Part shown: positions 5,459-5,879 of the stretch, piece after piece
Numbering within the stretch: the stretch's first letter is position 1
Layout of the letters: each line of letters starts with the position of its first letter
Assembly: GCA_014859075.1 (NCBI GenBank)
Contig: JACUUW010000123.1
Coordinates: 1-5,879, forward strand
Direction of reading: 5' to 3'
Source: Desulforudis sp.
Lineage (GTDB): Bacteria > Bacillota > Desulfotomaculia > Desulfotomaculales > Desulforudaceae
DNA: 5,879 nucleotides
The notes under the pieces: model-generated
Told to the model about the DNA's origin: nothing
The model's input: only the letters and a program-made list of their open reading frames with translations
Database searches by the model: none
Program-made: the position numbers and the translations under genes

Positions 5459-5496
5459 GTTGAATAACTATTAGCCCTTATGTATAATTATGAGCA
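5459..5496 (+). promoter_or_regulatory. Possible tandem ArgR boxes over the argC promoter
   Basis: TGAAT-AACT-ATTAG (5461-5474) matches the arginine repressor half-sites TGAAT-N4-ATTCA at 8 of 10 positions. A poorer copy, TGTAT-AATT-ATGAG (5481-5494), starts 20 bases later. Paired ARG boxes in other bacteria are typically about 21 bases apart. The two would cover the -35 and -10 of the argC promoter, the expected place for repression by arginine. The second half-sites are weak, so this remains a suggestion. Confidence 0.35.
5460..5488 (+). promoter_or_regulatory. Sigma-A promoter of argC
   Basis: TTGAAT (5460-5465, 4 of 6 matches) and a perfect TATAAT (5483-5488) are separated by exactly 17 bases in an AT-rich patch that stands out from the GC-rich surroundings. 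Transcription should start near 5495, giving a short leader of about 30 bases. This is the best promoter in the window and lies after the repeat region, so argC expression should not depend on the upstream cluster. Confidence 0.65.
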
Positions 5497-5510
5497 TTAC
5501 TTATTCTTCA

Positions 5511-5518
5511 GGGAGGGG
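5511..5518 (+). promoter_or_regulatory. Ribosome binding site that fixes the TTG start of argC
   Basis: GGGAGGGG lies 8 bases before the TTG at 5527. An ATG at 5490 is in a different frame and leads only to a 65-residue shadow product. Confidence 0.6.
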
Positions 5519-5526
5519 TTGGGCCG

Positions 5527-5879
5527 TTGACCAAGGTTGGAATCATCGGGTCCACCGGCTACACGGGTGCGGAACTGGTACGGTTACTTTCCCGGCATCC
5601 GGAGGTCGAACTGATCAGCCTTACTTCCCGCACATACGGCGGCGAACCCTACTGGCGGGTCTACCCTCACCTGAATGGTTACGTTGACCTCCAGTGCGAA
5701 GAACTCGACCTGCCCCGCTTGGTCGACCGGGCGGACGTGTTGTTTACCGCCCTGCCGCATGGGCACTCCATGGACGTGGCCCGGGAAGTGGTGGCGGGGG
5801 GCAAGAAACTGATCGACCTGGGGGCCGACTTCCGTTTCAGCGCGCGGGACGTCTACGAGGCCTGGTACCGGGTGCCGCA
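5527..5879 (+). CDS. argC: N-acetyl-gamma-glutamyl-phosphate reductase, N-terminal part (runs off the window)
   Basis: The visible 117 codons encode the N-terminal NAD(P)-binding domain of ArgC, which reduces N-acetylglutamyl 5-phosphate to the semialdehyde in cytoplasmic arginine biosynthesis. The start VGIIGSTGYTGAELV holds the dinucleotide-binding loop GSTGYTG at residues 8-14. ALPHGHS at 75-81 and LIDLGADFRF at 95-104 are further family signatures. The catalytic Cys of the family lies further on, outside the window. The TTG start is preceded by a well-placed binding site and gives the usual N-terminus for the family. The gene has its own promoter. In related bacteria argC is often the first gene of an arginine cluster (argJ, argB and others), so more arginine genes probably follow downstream; that cannot be seen here. 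Confidence 0.95.
   Translation, partial: MTKVGIIGSTGYTGAELVRLLSRHPEVELISLTSRTYGGEPYWRVYPHLNGYVDLQCEELDLPRLVDRADVLFTALPHGHSMDVAREVVAGGKKLIDLGADFRFSARDVYEAWYRVP

Noticed and set aside
5296..5526. A T-box or other riboswitch controlling argC
   Set aside because: No T-box sequence (AGGGTGG-ACCGCG type) is present, and the argC promoter lies downstream of the structured region.
5296..5526. A complete group II intron
   Set aside because: There is no maturase frame and no domain V or domain VI hairpin before the argC promoter.
5490..5687. A 65-residue frame starting at ATG 5490
   Set aside because: It is out of frame with argC, which has clear family motifs from TTG 5527.

Overview
The window is GC-rich chromosomal DNA with strong Shine-Dalgarno sequences, frequent TTG starts and a mix of genes that suggests a Gram-positive anaerobe of the class Clostridia, near Desulfotomaculum, Pelotomaculum or Desulforudis. 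That assignment is an inference from gene content and style, not from a search. It looks like ordinary chromosome apart from one repeat-rich intergenic region.

Layout. 2-196 is the acidic C-terminal end of an unrecognised protein. A sigma-A-like promoter straddles its stop codon and leads to a 26-residue single-span membrane peptide (233-313). After about 250 bases with no supported gene comes a 104-residue hypothetical protein (567-881). It converges on a minus-strand gene (913-1758) for a membrane-anchored Clp-fold serine protease of the SDH family. A 201-base divergent region separates the protease from a plus-strand gene cluster: a LysE-family exporter (1960-2634), a fused MEMO-like/AMMECR1 protein (2673-4079) and an AmrS-type radical SAM protein (4102-5112). 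Gaps of 38 and 22 bases suggest one transcript. The last two genes make up the whole AmmeMemoRadiSam system, with components A and B on one polypeptide. Its reaction is not known; the cysteine-rich radical SAM protein and the His-rich MEMO-like domain suggest a modification chemistry that depends on a metal and an Fe-S cluster.

The 414 bases from 5113 to 5526 hold the most unusual structure. A 103-base imperfect palindrome (5193-5295) has three nested paired arms, all centred on the single base 5244, and a perfect 37-base core. Starting at the next base, 5296, is what reads as the 5' end of a group IIC self-splicing intron, truncated after about 105 bases. Group IIC introns are known to insert just 3' of stem-loops, so the junction fits that habit. 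A short direct repeat of the palindrome's left flank recurs at 5418-5431. A good promoter (TTGAAT-17-TATAAT) overlapped by ArgR-box-like sequence then drives argC (5527 to the window end), the start of an arginine biosynthesis gene or operon.

Four of the six genes of 100 or more codons whose start is visible or whose product is recognised begin with TTG (protease, LysE, radical SAM, argC). In each case a nearby ribosome binding site supports the choice.
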